64,000 bases of DNA from Planctomycetota bacterium (GTDB lineage: Bacteria; Planctomycetota; Phycisphaerae; UBA1845). The stretch lies in the NCBI GenBank assembly GCA_024276605.1, contig JAJRWX010000044.1:109358-173357 (forward strand). The letters run 5' to 3'. Both the position numbers and the translations under genes were made by a program. This document shows positions 19,615 through 28,892 of the stretch, one piece after another (the stretch's first letter is position 1; every line of letters starts with the position of its first letter). A model generated the notes under the pieces. That model saw only the letters and a program-made list of their open reading frames with translations, searched no databases and had not been told where the DNA came from.

Positions 19615-19733
19615 CTAGTGCTTTGTCACAGCTAAGAATTTGGGTGGCATGGGCAAGTCCCGACACGGGCAAAAAAAGCCTAGCCCATGCCATCCTTGAT
19701 GAACCCGAACATGAAGCTGTAACACAGCGCTAG
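19615..19733. mobile_element. MITE-like element with CTAG-ended inverted repeats
   Basis: A 119-bp element with 19-bp terminal inverted repeats: CTAGTGCTTTGTCACAGCT on the left and, read on the other strand, CTAGCGCTGTGTTACAGCT on the right (16 of 19 identical). The interior is a further palindrome around GGTGGCATGGGCAAG. It encodes no protein. The element at 8385 belongs to the same family. Confidence 0.78.
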
Positions 19734-19765
19734 CCCCCGTATAGTTACACGGTTACGATGAGGCT

Positions 19766-21484
19766 ATGGATGGTCATGCTTATCCACCCATCGACGCGCC
19801 CCACAATCGACGGATAACCTACGCAGTGCTGGTTGGCACAGGGCTTCTGTTGTGGCTCATGCGCCGTCACGCATTCGACGTCCCCCTTGAAACAGACGAA
19901 TGCAACTATATCTACATCGCACAGCGATTGCTCGCCGGCGACCGTCTATATGTCGATGTCTGGGATCATCAGCCATTCGGCATTTTCACCCTATTTGCCG
20001 GTGTCATATCTATTTTCGGGCACACCCCTCTCGTCTTTCGCTGGTTTGCTGTCGCCGCTAGTTTGCTATCGTTGATTCTGATCTACTTCATCGCACGGCG
20101 GTGCGGTGGCATCACGGCAGGCATCGTCGCAGCTATTTGTTTTGCACTCACGTCTAGTGACCCAGGCACCGCAGGAGAAGGCTGCAACCGCGAAATTTTC
20201 ATGAGCACACTCATTCTGTCATCCTGGTGGCTGGCAGGAAGCGTTCATCGCCATAAACCTTGGCCTATTTTTCTCGCCGGTCTTTCGCTGGGACTGGCTT
20301 CGTGCTTGAAAACCGTCGTCGTCGTCCACTGGCTACTGCTGGCCTTGTGGATCGCTTGGGATGTTGCGCGACGACCGCACACGCATCGAACAAGTGTAGC
20401 TGTCATCCGCGTGCTGCTATGGTTCGCTGCCGGACCGACACTTATCTGGAGCGCTTCTTTCGGCTACTTTTGGCTAACTGACCGCCTATGGGCATTCATC
20501 GACGCGGTCTTTTTGTTTAACATGCAATATAGTCAAGATAGCGGTAGCGCCTTCGCCCGCTTCCAGCAGTTCTTCTCACCGGCGGGACACCCCTTCATTT
20601 TCGATAGCGCCTTACCCTTATGGCTCGCCGCTATCCCAGCCACACTCTGGCTATTATGGGTAATCTTTTCTCGACACGAAAGACACCCTCTCGCATCCCT
20701 AGCACTTCTGATCATCGCCGGCTATATCGCTGTTTGTTTACCCGGTCGAGCCTGGCCACACTATTACTACCTGATGATTCCACCCCTTTGTATCGTAGTC
20801 GCGGTAAGCTTATCGCATGCAATAGAATCTATCATTCGTGCCATAAATATGTCACGTTCATGGAAACTATTGCGCATCATACTACCCGCAACGTTGGTCG
20901 CAGCGCTACTGTGGACGCAGTATTCCAGCTACATCAGTCAATCCCCTTTCGGCATCACAGTCACGCGATACAACTCAAGGGATTTTTGGGGTAGGGCTAT
21001 CGGCGAGAAAATTCAAGCCGTCACCGATCCCGACGATAGCATTTTTGTCTATGGCAACGAAGCGGAAATGTATTATTACGCCAATCGAAAATGCGCCACG
21101 CGATATACCATGATCACAGGTATGCGCGTGGGCGACCCCACCGCAGCCCACCGGCGAAAATTACTCATCGACGACTTGAAACGAGACCCACCTCGCATCA
21201 TCATCGTCTTATTCGACGAAAAACCCTTCCCCGAATGGTCGGCCTACCTGCAACAACATTACGCCACAGCTATCGGCTGGGATTGTCACGACCGATACTC
21301 TGCCGGTTGTGACGAGCCTGATCCATCGTGGGTCACCATGCTTGTTTACCATGATCCTACTCGTCCGGTAGAACCCATCAGTTGGCAATGGGATCGCAAG
21401 CAAGTAGGTGGATGGTATCTTGGACAGCACGACACGATATCCGATCAATCTGCAAGGCCAAACAGGCAAGAAAAACTTCCATGA
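19766..21484 (+). CDS. GT39/PMT-like membrane glycosyltransferase
   Basis: Polytopic protein of 572 residues with about ten membrane segments to ~residue 385 and a soluble C-terminal domain. The first periplasmic loop has VPLETDECNYIYIAQRLL, the acidic motif of GT-C enzymes, followed by the amphipathic RLYVDVWDHQPFG. It would transfer a sugar from a polyprenyl-phosphate donor; the acceptor is unknown. Its TGA overlaps the ATG of the downstream biotin ligase (ATGA), so these unlike genes are translationally coupled. It differs clearly from the GT-C protein at 12743. Confidence 0.75.
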   Translation: MDGHAYPPIDAPHNRRITYAVLVGTGLLLWLMRRHAFDVPLETDECNYIYIAQRLLAGDRLYVDVWDHQPFGIFTLFAGVISIFGHTPLVFRWFAVAASLLSLILIYFIARRCGGITAGIVAAICFALTSSDPGTAGEGCNREIFMSTLILSSWWLAGSVHRHKPWPIFLAGLSLGLASCLKTVVVVHWLLLALWIAWDVARRPHTHRTSVAVIRVLLWFAAGPTLIWSASFGYFWLTDRLWAFIDAVFLFNMQYSQDSGSAFARFQQFFSPAGHPFIFDSALPLWLAAIPATLWLLWVIFSRHERHPLASLALLIIAGYIAVCLPGRAWPHYYYLMIPPLCIVVAVSLSHAIESIIRAINMSRSWKLLRIILPATLVAALLWTQYSSYISQSPFGITVTRYNSRDFWGRAIGEKIQAVTDPDDSIFVYGNEAEMYYYANRKCATRYTMITGMRVGDPTAAHRRKLLIDDLKRDPPRIIIVLFDEKPFPEWSAYLQQHYATAIGWDCHDRYSAGCDEPDPSWVTMLVYHDPTRPVEPISWQWDRKQVGGWYLGQHDTISDQSARPNRQEKLP

Positions 21485-22293
21485 CCGCTGGTAACATGAA
21501 CATTGACCTGATACGCGCAACCCCGGGTCTTCACCGCGTTGGCCAACGCATAGAATACAAGTCGATAACGACCAGTACCAATGACGAAGTGTGGAAGCAT
21601 GCGGATACAGATGTTTTCGATGGGCTTGTTGTTTTTACCGAAGCACAAACGGCAGGCAGGGGGCGCCGCGGACGCACATGGCATTCTCCCCGAGGCGCAA
21701 GCCTACTACTGAGCCTGGGCATCTCCGGCCAAGATAATCCCATAGCCGGTGAATGGCTTAGCATCATCGCGGCCATCGCAATCTACGATACAATCGCTCG
21801 TTTCATTGAACACAGACCCACCATCAAATGGCCTAATGATGTACTGGTCAACGGGAGAAAAATTTCCGGCATTCTCGTCGAATCACGCCAAAACCAAACG
21901 GGAACTCGAAATCACGTCGTGGGTATCGGCATCAATTGCTTGCAACAGCATGGCCATTTTGACGGTCCACTCGCCGCTACCGCGACATCCCTGGACTTAT
22001 CCAGTCACCACCCGATTGATCGGACAGCCGTCGCCATTCAACTATTGCAGGTACTAGATCGACGATTAACACACCCGGAACTGCTCAACCAACAAGCCCT
22101 ACGCCATGACTGGCTAGCCGGAGCTAACATGCTGGGCACACGGATTACGCTGGAATGCGACGGCCAACAGCATTCCGGAACGGTCATTGATCTCGACCCG
22201 ACAGCTGCACTCGTATTGCAACTTGACGAAGGCGGCATTCGCGCATTCAATGCATCTGATACTTCTCTCGTTTCGACGGAGGGTAGTTCGTAA
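21481..22293 (+). CDS. birA: Biotin-[acetyl-CoA carboxylase] ligase, canonical
   Basis: Activates biotin with ATP and attaches it to carrier lysines. Motifs seen: TSTNDEVWKH, the nucleotide-binding loop AGRGRRGRTWHSPRG, IKWPNDVLVNGRKISGILVE, and GIGINC. The C-terminal cap (~215-265) is complete, with GTVIDLDPTAALVLQLD. No N-terminal helix-turn-helix is present, so it is probably not a repressor. Start at 21481 is set by the ATGA overlap with the upstream gene; a longer frame opens at 21382 but lies inside that gene. It is likely the housekeeping ligase, with the short one at 10047 as a specialist. Confidence 0.9.
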   Translation: MTAGNMNIDLIRATPGLHRVGQRIEYKSITTSTNDEVWKHADTDVFDGLVVFTEAQTAGRGRRGRTWHSPRGASLLLSLGISGQDNPIAGEWLSIIAAIAIYDTIARFIEHRPTIKWPNDVLVNGRKISGILVESRQNQTGTRNHVVGIGINCLQQHGHFDGPLAATATSLDLSSHHPIDRTAVAIQLLQVLDRRLTHPELLNQQALRHDWLAGANMLGTRITLECDGQQHSGTVIDLDPTAALVLQLDEGGIRAFNASDTSLVSTEGSS

Positions 22294-22350
22294 GCCAGTC
22301 CAAGGAATGGCGTACCTGCATGGTCAGGGCGGCTGGGCGGGAGGCCCAAA

Positions 22351-23985
22351 ATGGCAAAGCGTAAACGCAAGCGTGCGTTGGGACATACGTCAATCTTAAA
22401 GACAGCGTATGACCGCCAACAACAACATCATAAGAAAAAACCAACGACCCGCCGAAAGGCAAGAATTCAGGCTATAACTTTAGCTTCACCGCCATCTCCT
22501 GCGGCACAAGCTCATAGTGCAGCACAGATTCCGCAACGTCATCTCACCCAATGCGCCGCGTGTGTATCCATCCTTGTAGGTATATCGATGGCCATGCTTT
22601 CCGTCGGCCTGCACGCTCAATATGCTATGATTTTTCAGGATACAGACGATGCGGCGCGTACGGTGCTTGGTATGTCGCTTATCGCCTTGGCTGCAGGCAT
22701 ACGGTTGCCGCAGCAGTTCACTATGTGGTTATGTGCCAAAGCCTGGCATCAATTCGTTCGTCGCGGACAGCCATCTGCCTATGCAGAAGTCATGATCAAT
22801 CCCACCAAAGCTGATCGCCCCCTCTATTGGACGGTCCTGGCTGCGATCACGCTCACAAGCGGGTTGATCTCGATCATGTTACCGTGGGCCTTGGGCCAAA
22901 GCGTGATCTTATATGATTATCTATTAGCACATTTTGTCTGGTCTGATCCAGCTATCGTAGTGCTACACACGTTGGTCACCTCGATAGCCGTAGCGATCCC
23001 ATTCAGTATACTCGGTATCGGCGTATCGTTCGCCCATCGGCTTAGTTGCCCCTTCGGCAGATGGGATACGCGGGCCACAGCGTGGTTATTACTCGGTTGC
23101 GGAATGGGTACTGCTGTCGCCTTGTCCATACGCTTGGCCATACCACAGCATCACGTCATACTTGTTGCAGGTGCACTGCCAACGCTTATTGCCGCGGTCA
23201 TTGCGATTGTTGCGAGCACAAAAGAACCTGTCACCTGTATACGAAACCCAGAGCCTACGCCTCGGTTACCGCTGACCTCCGATCGTCGTCCAAGGCTACT
23301 ACGCGTGGCTATTGTGTGTGTAGCCGGGGTAGGTGTTTGCACTATGGCAATTATTTCTTCAACCTCGAATTTAACTTTTACGGGATGGATAATAGCCATA
23401 CTCTTATTGGTTATGGGCTTGGGCGTTCTCGCTGGGTGCGCACTACGCCCTCTCGGTAATCGTACGATGGGAGGCTTTGGTACGGTTTGCATTGGTGCCG
23501 GCATTGTAGTCGGTCTCTGCGCCATAGCATGGTCCCGCGGTTGGTTAAATCATAGCATCCAAACCTTCGTCATACTGAGTGTATGTGTGGCGGCCATCGG
23601 ATTCGCCAAAGCTTATGGTCGGCAAGCACTACTTCAGCGGGTAGCTATTCGTACAGCAACTGGGGCTACCATTTTAGCCCGTATCATGATATGCGCCGCT
23701 GGGATCATTTTCATCGGCGCCCCCCTCATGATTAAACTCCTAAGTCAATCGACCGCGATTAGTGTTCTAGCCATTGGTCTGTTGTCTATAGGCACGGCCA
23801 TGGTCTTCTACGAACAAACGTACAATGGTCGTGCGCGACATACTCGATTGGCAGCGGCATGTGTCATGACCATGCTTGTGGTGGCGAGCATACGGTTCGC
23901 CCCAGGCCAACCGCCAACCGTTTCACTATCAGACCGAATCAACGCCCAAGACACCATCGCTAAAGCCATGCCCAATAGGGAGTAA
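22351..23985 (+). CDS. Polytopic membrane protein of unknown function
   Basis: 544 residues. A strongly basic N-terminal tail (MAKRKRKRALGHTSIL, continuing basic to ~45) precedes about twelve to thirteen hydrophobic segments (~65-525) and a short hydrophilic C-terminus. I recognise no family motif. GGGAGG lies six bases before the ATG, a strong ribosome-binding site. It follows birA by 57 bp on the same strand and is followed by another small membrane-anchored gene, so it may belong to the same transcript. The basic tail resembles cytoplasmic tails that bind nucleic acid or acidic lipid, but this is only a possibility. Confidence 0.65.
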   Translation: MAKRKRKRALGHTSILKTAYDRQQQHHKKKPTTRRKARIQAITLASPPSPAAQAHSAAQIPQRHLTQCAACVSILVGISMAMLSVGLHAQYAMIFQDTDDAARTVLGMSLIALAAGIRLPQQFTMWLCAKAWHQFVRRGQPSAYAEVMINPTKADRPLYWTVLAAITLTSGLISIMLPWALGQSVILYDYLLAHFVWSDPAIVVLHTLVTSIAVAIPFSILGIGVSFAHRLSCPFGRWDTRATAWLLLGCGMGTAVALSIRLAIPQHHVILVAGALPTLIAAVIAIVASTKEPVTCIRNPEPTPRLPLTSDRRPRLLRVAIVCVAGVGVCTMAIISSTSNLTFTGWIIAILLLVMGLGVLAGCALRPLGNRTMGGFGTVCIGAGIVVGLCAIAWSRGWLNHSIQTFVILSVCVAAIGFAKAYGRQALLQRVAIRTATGATILARIMICAAGIIFIGAPLMIKLLSQSTAISVLAIGLLSIGTAMVFYEQTYNGRARHTRLAAACVMTMLVVASIRFAPGQPPTVSLSDRINAQDTIAKAMPNRE

Positions 23986-24103
23986 ATCCCATGACACGAG
24001 ATGCATGGATCAGCATACATGTTTGTAACAGTTATGTTTGAAATTCTTGAGTAAGCCCGGCAGCCAATACAATTGGCAAATGATCTTAGGTATAGGAGAT
24101 ATC

Positions 24104-24373
24104 ATGAAACTGAAACAGCATTCGACGACATCTTGGCTACGAACCCTGTGTGCGATCGTAGTCATCGTAACACTGATAAAGGTGTGGGTAGGACCGATAA
24201 CCACTACACAGGAAGCCCTGGGCCAAATTCCAGACAGTGGCAAAACGCGCCTTGCAATACTCAAACAAACCCAACGTACCAATCAGCTTCTCATGGAAAT
24301 TAAGCAAATCCTAGCTCATGACACGCTAAAAGTGCGATGGGAAGGTGCCGATAAGCCAGGTACCGATAACTAG
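24104..24373 (+). CDS. Small membrane-anchored protein
   Basis: 89 residues. One hydrophobic helix lies near the N-terminus (~12-30, LCAIVVIVTLIKVWVG), followed by a hydrophilic stretch with heptad character (LAILKQTQRTNQLLMEIKQI) that may form a coiled coil. ATAGGAGA lies just before the ATG, so the start is well supported. It precedes the secretin gene by 63 bp and could be a partner of that system. No homology is recognisable by eye. Confidence 0.55.
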   Translation: MKLKQHSTTSWLRTLCAIVVIVTLIKVWVGPITTTQEALGQIPDSGKTRLAILKQTQRTNQLLMEIKQILAHDTLKVRWEGADKPGTDN

Positions 24374-24436
24374 CTAGCCTATGCCAACAGCATCGTAGCA
24401 GGGCTGGCTTCGCATGGTATCAGGAGTTGGCTTGGT

Positions 24437-26293
24437 ATGCGCTGTGAGCTGTTTTATTCCGCACGACATCATCGATCGCTTATGCCCAAGCGTTCGATAT
24501 GCACGATGGTGGCACTGCTGGTTGTCGCATCAACAGCCTTAGCCCAAACGCCCATAAACCATACACCGGAGAACGCATCCAAAGAAGCTGATCTGCCAAA
24601 TGGTGCAAAGCCGGAAATCTCCATCTCCGATCGTGGCCGAGTACGCTTGCACGTAGCCGACGTAGACCTCTCCACCGTACTCACATTACTATCCGTCCAG
24701 AGTCAGCGCAACATCATCACCTCGCCTAATGTATCTGGAAAAGTGACCGCACATCTCTATGACGTAAGTTTCGATGAGGCATTGAAGGCCATCCTGATAC
24801 CTAACGATGCTGATTATCGGCAATCCGGATCGTTTATTTATATTTATACAAAGGACGAATTAACACAGTTTGCCAATGAAAAAACGGAGCAACCGATCAC
24901 ACAAATTTTTCGTCTTAATTACATTACCGCAGCAGATGCTGAAACATATATCGCGCCCATATTGAGCAGTACGGGAAAAATCGTCGCCTCTGTCGGAGCG
25001 GCAGTCGGTGTATCTACCAGTGCCGGTGATGGCGGCGGAAATACCTACTCCGCGCAGGATTTTATACTCGTCATCGATACGCCAACCGTCATCAAGACTG
25101 TTGAGAAAGTCATCAACAATATCGACGTACGTCCTCAACAAGTCATTATTGAAGCCACGATTCTTCGCGCTCAGCTAAATGATGACAACGCATTGGGTAT
25201 TGATTTTTCACTCGTCGGCGGCGTAGACTTGGAACTTCTTGGCGGTGCTTCATTAGGCTTACAAAACATATCCTTAGGCGCTCTACCACAAGATCGATTC
25301 GAACGTTTTAACGCCGCAGCCAGTACCGATTTCGCTGGTGACGTACCCAGCGGTGGGATTTCGATTGGCATTCTAAAAGACCAAGTCGCCGTTTTTCTGC
25401 GTGCCCTCGAACAAGTAACCGACACCACCGTCCTGGCCAACCCCAAAGTACTCGCACTCAATAAACAACGAGGCCAGGTGATTGTTGGTCGACGTGATGG
25501 ATTTTTGACAACAACCGTGACTCAAACTCAGGCTATACAGACCGTCGAATTTCTGGAAACCGGTACACAGCTAATTTTTCGCCCCTATATCGCGGATGAC
25601 GGTTATATCCGAGTTGAGCTTCATCCGGAAGATAGTGTGGGTTTTGTCAACGCCCAAGGGCTACCATCCGAGCAGACGACTGAAGTCACCACCAACGTCA
25701 TCATGCTAGATGGCGAAACAATTCTCATCGGTGGACTCTTTCGCGAAGTTACGACCGACTCGCGCAACCAAGTCCCCTTTATGGGCAATATTCCAGGATT
25801 TGGACCGTTGTTTCGATATACGAACGATACGACCGCACGTGAAGAGGTGATCATTCTCTTGACGCTTCACATCGTCAAAAACCATGCCGCCTATGCCCAA
25901 GCATCATTAGAAACCAAAGAAGACATTGACAGACTGCGTGTCGGCATGCGTCGCGGCCTCATGTGGTCCGGACGAGATCGATTGGCACAGTCCCACTATC
26001 ACAAAGCGACCGAGTATTACATCGCCGGCGACATTGAACAGGCACAATGGCACTTGGACATGGCCCTGCATAACAGCAGTCGCATGTTGCCGGCTATACA
26101 ATTGAAAGAACGTATTCTCAAACAGCGCGAGTGGGATCATGAATCCACCATTATTCGCTCTTTCGTCTATCACCTTATCGATAGCAACAAAAACCAACCC
26201 CAACCACCGTGTGGCCGACCGACATTACCACCTGTAGATTCACTAAACCAAAACGCGGTGGACCAAACCGACCAAGACAACAAGGGAAGTTAA
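24437..26293 (+). CDS. Secretin (type II/IV pilus-like outer-membrane channel)
   Basis: Outer-membrane secretin of 618 residues. After a signal peptide ending near STALAQ come an N0-type domain (VRLHVADVDLSTVLTLLS; ~70-130), an N1-like domain (~150-240) with a short Gly/Ser-rich insertion, and the secretin barrel region (~315-480) with the hallmark VPFMGNIPGFGPLFR. The last ~130 residues are helical, TPR-like and hydrophilic, an unusual extension. ATG 24437 has AGGAG ~11 bases upstream; ATG 24482 would start closer to the signal peptide. The next gene, a TPR lipoprotein, starts immediately after the stop and may be the pilotin or assembly partner. No ATPase or inner-membrane platform gene is nearby, so the exact system is unknown. 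Confidence 0.85.
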   Translation: MRCELFYSARHHRSLMPKRSICTMVALLVVASTALAQTPINHTPENASKEADLPNGAKPEISISDRGRVRLHVADVDLSTVLTLLSVQSQRNIITSPNVSGKVTAHLYDVSFDEALKAILIPNDADYRQSGSFIYIYTKDELTQFANEKTEQPITQIFRLNYITAADAETYIAPILSSTGKIVASVGAAVGVSTSAGDGGGNTYSAQDFILVIDTPTVIKTVEKVINNIDVRPQQVIIEATILRAQLNDDNALGIDFSLVGGVDLELLGGASLGLQNISLGALPQDRFERFNAAASTDFAGDVPSGGISIGILKDQVAVFLRALEQVTDTTVLANPKVLALNKQRGQVIVGRRDGFLTTTVTQTQAIQTVEFLETGTQLIFRPYIADDGYIRVELHPEDSVGFVNAQGLPSEQTTEVTTNVIMLDGETILIGGLFREVTTDSRNQVPFMGNIPGFGPLFRYTNDTTAREEVIILLTLHIVKNHAAYAQASLETKEDIDRLRVGMRRGLMWSGRDRLAQSHYHKATEYYIAGDIEQAQWHLDMALHNSSRMLPAIQLKERILKQREWDHESTIIRSFVYHLIDSNKNQPQPPCGRPTLPPVDSLNQNAVDQTDQDNKGS

Positions 26294-27505
26294 ATGTCTA
26301 TGTTAAGCACAACCTCACCGGCGTTATCACGCTACTTATGTAATCTAATCACCATAAACCTGGTATGTTGGGGCTTAGGATCACTCGGTTGCCAACAAAC
26401 CACGACCATGACACAACATCGCATGCAGGCGGAGCAACAATGGAATCAGGTACGCGGTCGTATAAAATTTCAACTCGCCCAACAACAATTCGATAACGGC
26501 TTTTTCTCAGAAGCGGCTCGCACCGCGACTGAATCTCTAGCACTCGACCCCCAAGACAGTACTACCTACGCACTTTTAACCAAATCGTACTTGGAAGTCG
26601 GTAAGCTCGCTACAGCAGAGCAGGCCATCCATACGGCTAAAATCGCCGACATTACATCGCCGGAACTCCTTTACCTGCATGGTGTCATACTTGAACAACG
26701 AAATCAACTCCCCCAAGCCTGTGAACTATTCGAACAAGCACGCCAAGCACAACCAACTCAATCTGATTTTCTCACGGCCACAGCAGAGTGCATGGTGTCT
26801 TCCGGCAAGGTCAAACAAGCCTTATCTCTCCTCGATGATGCGCAATCACAAATTGACGATCCAACGGCGGCCTGCGTATTATCAGCGAGAATTGCCGCAC
26901 GCTTGGGTCATACCAACCGCGCCATCCGTCAATATCGCGCTTGCAGCATCACAGCGAATACCAACCCACTGGTAGCAGCTTCTTTGGGGCGACTACTTGT
27001 CACCGCTAAGCGTTTCGAAGAAGCGATTACCGTCTTACAACCACTCCTAGACGTGGAAAACGCAACCGGAGATGTGCGTAGAAATATAGCTCACTGTTAC
27101 CTGGCTATCTCGCAACCCGCGCTCGCCAAAAACGCTCTCGCAGCCTACGTCAAAAAATCACCCTCGGACATACAAGCTCAACTGCTGTTTGTACAAGCCT
27201 CGCTCGAAACCAACGACATGATCAATGCGCTGCAGGCCATTGATCGCGCCATGTTACACGACCCTACAAACAAGCAGGTGCGATTCCTTCTCGCTACCGT
27301 CGAATGGCAACGAAAACATTACCAAAAAGCAACGGCTATCCTGCAAGCCTTACTCAATGATGATCCCGAAGATGTGGAAGCCCATTGCCTTATGGGTGAA
27401 CTAAACTTGGCACTGGCCAAGCCGGACGTAGCCACGCATCATTTTCAAATGGCATTACAACTTGACCCCGACAACGTCTGGGCACGTCGCCAACTCGGCT
27501 CTTAA
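26294..27505 (+). CDS. TPR lipoprotein, probable secretin partner
   Basis: 403 residues. A hydrophobic start ends in the lipobox LGSLGC (Cys ~33), so it is probably a lipoprotein. The rest consists of about ten TPR-like 34-residue units, for example FFSEAARTATESLALDPQDS and VATHHFQMALQLDPDNVWA. The ATG directly follows the secretin TAA, indicating a two-gene unit. By analogy with PilF/PilW pilotins it could help secretin assembly, but that is inference. The gene ends 24 bp from the convergent TauE gene. Confidence 0.8.
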   Translation: MSMLSTTSPALSRYLCNLITINLVCWGLGSLGCQQTTTMTQHRMQAEQQWNQVRGRIKFQLAQQQFDNGFFSEAARTATESLALDPQDSTTYALLTKSYLEVGKLATAEQAIHTAKIADITSPELLYLHGVILEQRNQLPQACELFEQARQAQPTQSDFLTATAECMVSSGKVKQALSLLDDAQSQIDDPTAACVLSARIAARLGHTNRAIRQYRACSITANTNPLVAASLGRLLVTAKRFEEAITVLQPLLDVENATGDVRRNIAHCYLAISQPALAKNALAAYVKKSPSDIQAQLLFVQASLETNDMINALQAIDRAMLHDPTNKQVRFLLATVEWQRKHYQKATAILQALLNDDPEDVEAHCLMGELNLALAKPDVATHHFQMALQLDPDNVWARRQLGS

Positions 27506-27528
27506 CACCATACGTTCCACTTAGTTTA

Positions 27529-28296
27529 TCAACCAACGACATGGCGTATGCCGTCCACAAAGAAGATCTTCAGCCCGGCTAATGTTAAAGCGACTCGATA
27601 GGCAATCGTGAAGTGTCGATCCGATACACCTGTAAGCAAACGCTTGCCGATCAACGTACCCGGAATAGCCATCAAAATCATCAGCCCAGCCACTATGCCA
27701 AGCTGAGCCACATCAATCTGACGGACAAAAATAAACGCCGGAATTTTGATAGCATGAGTCACCAATTGACAAACCGCCTTCGTCGCAATCAACCTTTCTT
27801 TCACAAAACCACAGCGTGCAAACACCGGCGCGATCAACGGGCCTACCGCCCCAACGGTTAACGCAGCCGTCCCGGCAGCAAAGCCTGTCAGCGGAAAATG
27901 CCACCATTTCCCGTTAGGTGTGTGTGATTTCGGCTTACGAATAAACATGGCTAAGATGATGTAAGCCCCGATGATCATCTTCAAATACGGCTCGCTTGCC
28001 TCCGGTTGACCCAGCAGCCAAAGTAGCAAAATCCCGATCATGCTGCCCGGTAACACACCCAGGCAAAAGCCCCCCAACGCAGCACGGTCCACATTTTTGG
28101 CAAAGGCCAGAACCCGGGTACCGTTGCTGGCTATCTGCACCGCGGCATGTGTTGGAATGCTATCGGCGTGAGACATAAAGCATAGCATCACGGCTAGCAG
28201 CATGACGCCGCCACCCATGCCGAGAATCGCTGAGACAATAGAAGTCAACAGCGCTGTGATCGCCAGCACAGTCATAGCCCATGTACTGATGGTCAT
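27529..28296 (-). CDS. TauE/SafE family membrane transporter
   Basis: 255 residues with about seven to eight hydrophobic helices in two related halves. The first half has AILGMGGGVMLLAVML and the second has GFAAGTAALTVGAVGPLIAPVF, the glycine-rich repeats of TauE/SafE (DUF81) proteins, which export sulfite, sulfonates or related anions. The start overlaps the stop of the phosphopantetheinyl transferase gene by four bases (ATGA), so it is the last gene of the lipid operon. Whether it exports a product or is unrelated cargo cannot be told. Confidence 0.85.
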   Translation of the reverse strand: MTISTWAMTVLAITALLTSIVSAILGMGGGVMLLAVMLCFMSHADSIPTHAAVQIASNGTRVLAFAKNVDRAALGGFCLGVLPGSMIGILLLWLLGQPEASEPYLKMIIGAYIILAMFIRKPKSHTPNGKWWHFPLTGFAAGTAALTVGAVGPLIAPVFARCGFVKERLIATKAVCQLVTHAIKIPAFIFVRQIDVAQLGIVAGLMILMAIPGTLIGKRLLTGVSDRHFTIAYRVALTLAGLKIFFVDGIRHVVG

Positions 28297-28892
28297 GATT
28301 TGTCTCGCACGGTTGCGTCATCATCCATTGACCCAACAAGCCAACGAATGCCATCGCCAACCGCGGTTACGGTAAAGATGTGGTGGTCATGATAGTAGTG
28401 CTCTACAAACCAATCGGCACCGTCATATCGTAGCGTCAAGTGCAGGTCGTCCACTAGCGTATGCACCTGGCACGATGAAAAGGCGCCGATCCCCCGTCCA
28501 TGCGCTTTCAGCGTCGCCTCTTTCGCGGTCCAGATTCTAAAAAAATGATCCCAGCTTCGACCACCCACCACCTCCCATTCCCGCTGGTTGGCTACTTCAT
28601 CGAACACCGCTTGATCGTCACGCGGCAAGATATGCTCGACATCAATCCCAACCGCACAATCGGCAATCACCGCCGCTGCCCAATTGCGCTTGTGAGACAC
28701 CGACCAGAAAAAACCTTCGTTAGGCTGGGGAACGTCCCGATCATTTTTTTCCCATCCCGAAGTAGGCGCACCACAGCCCGCAGCGCAGGCCTTAAGCGCT
28801 TGTCGAGAGGCATATCGTTGAGCTTGAATCCGTGCCGGCGTTCGCAGCGGTGCATCCCGGCTGACAGGCATAATCACGGGTGTGAGAATCAT
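28293..28892 (-). CDS. Sfp-type 4'-phosphopantetheinyl transferase
   Basis: Converts apo-acyl carrier protein to the holo form using coenzyme A. The Sfp-family motifs are present: [11 protein letters not shown] (~61-71), VGIDVEHI with the Mg ligands Asp84 and Glu86, and [18 protein letters not shown] with Trp121, Lys124 and Glu125. The length of 199 residues fits a compact Sfp enzyme. It overlaps both neighbours by four bases (FabI-like upstream, TauE downstream), so its job is almost certainly to activate the ACP encoded at 33254. This points to a pathway separate from housekeeping fatty-acid synthesis. Confidence 0.92.
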   Translation of the reverse strand: MILTPVIMPVSRDAPLRTPARIQAQRYASRQALKACAAGCGAPTSGWEKNDRDVPQPNEGFFWSVSHKRNWAAAVIADCAVGIDVEHILPRDDQAVFDEVANQREWEVVGGRSWDHFFRIWTAKEATLKAHGRGIGAFSSCQVHTLVDDLHLTLRYDGADWFVEHYYHDHHIFTVTAVGDGIRWLVGSMDDDATVRDKS

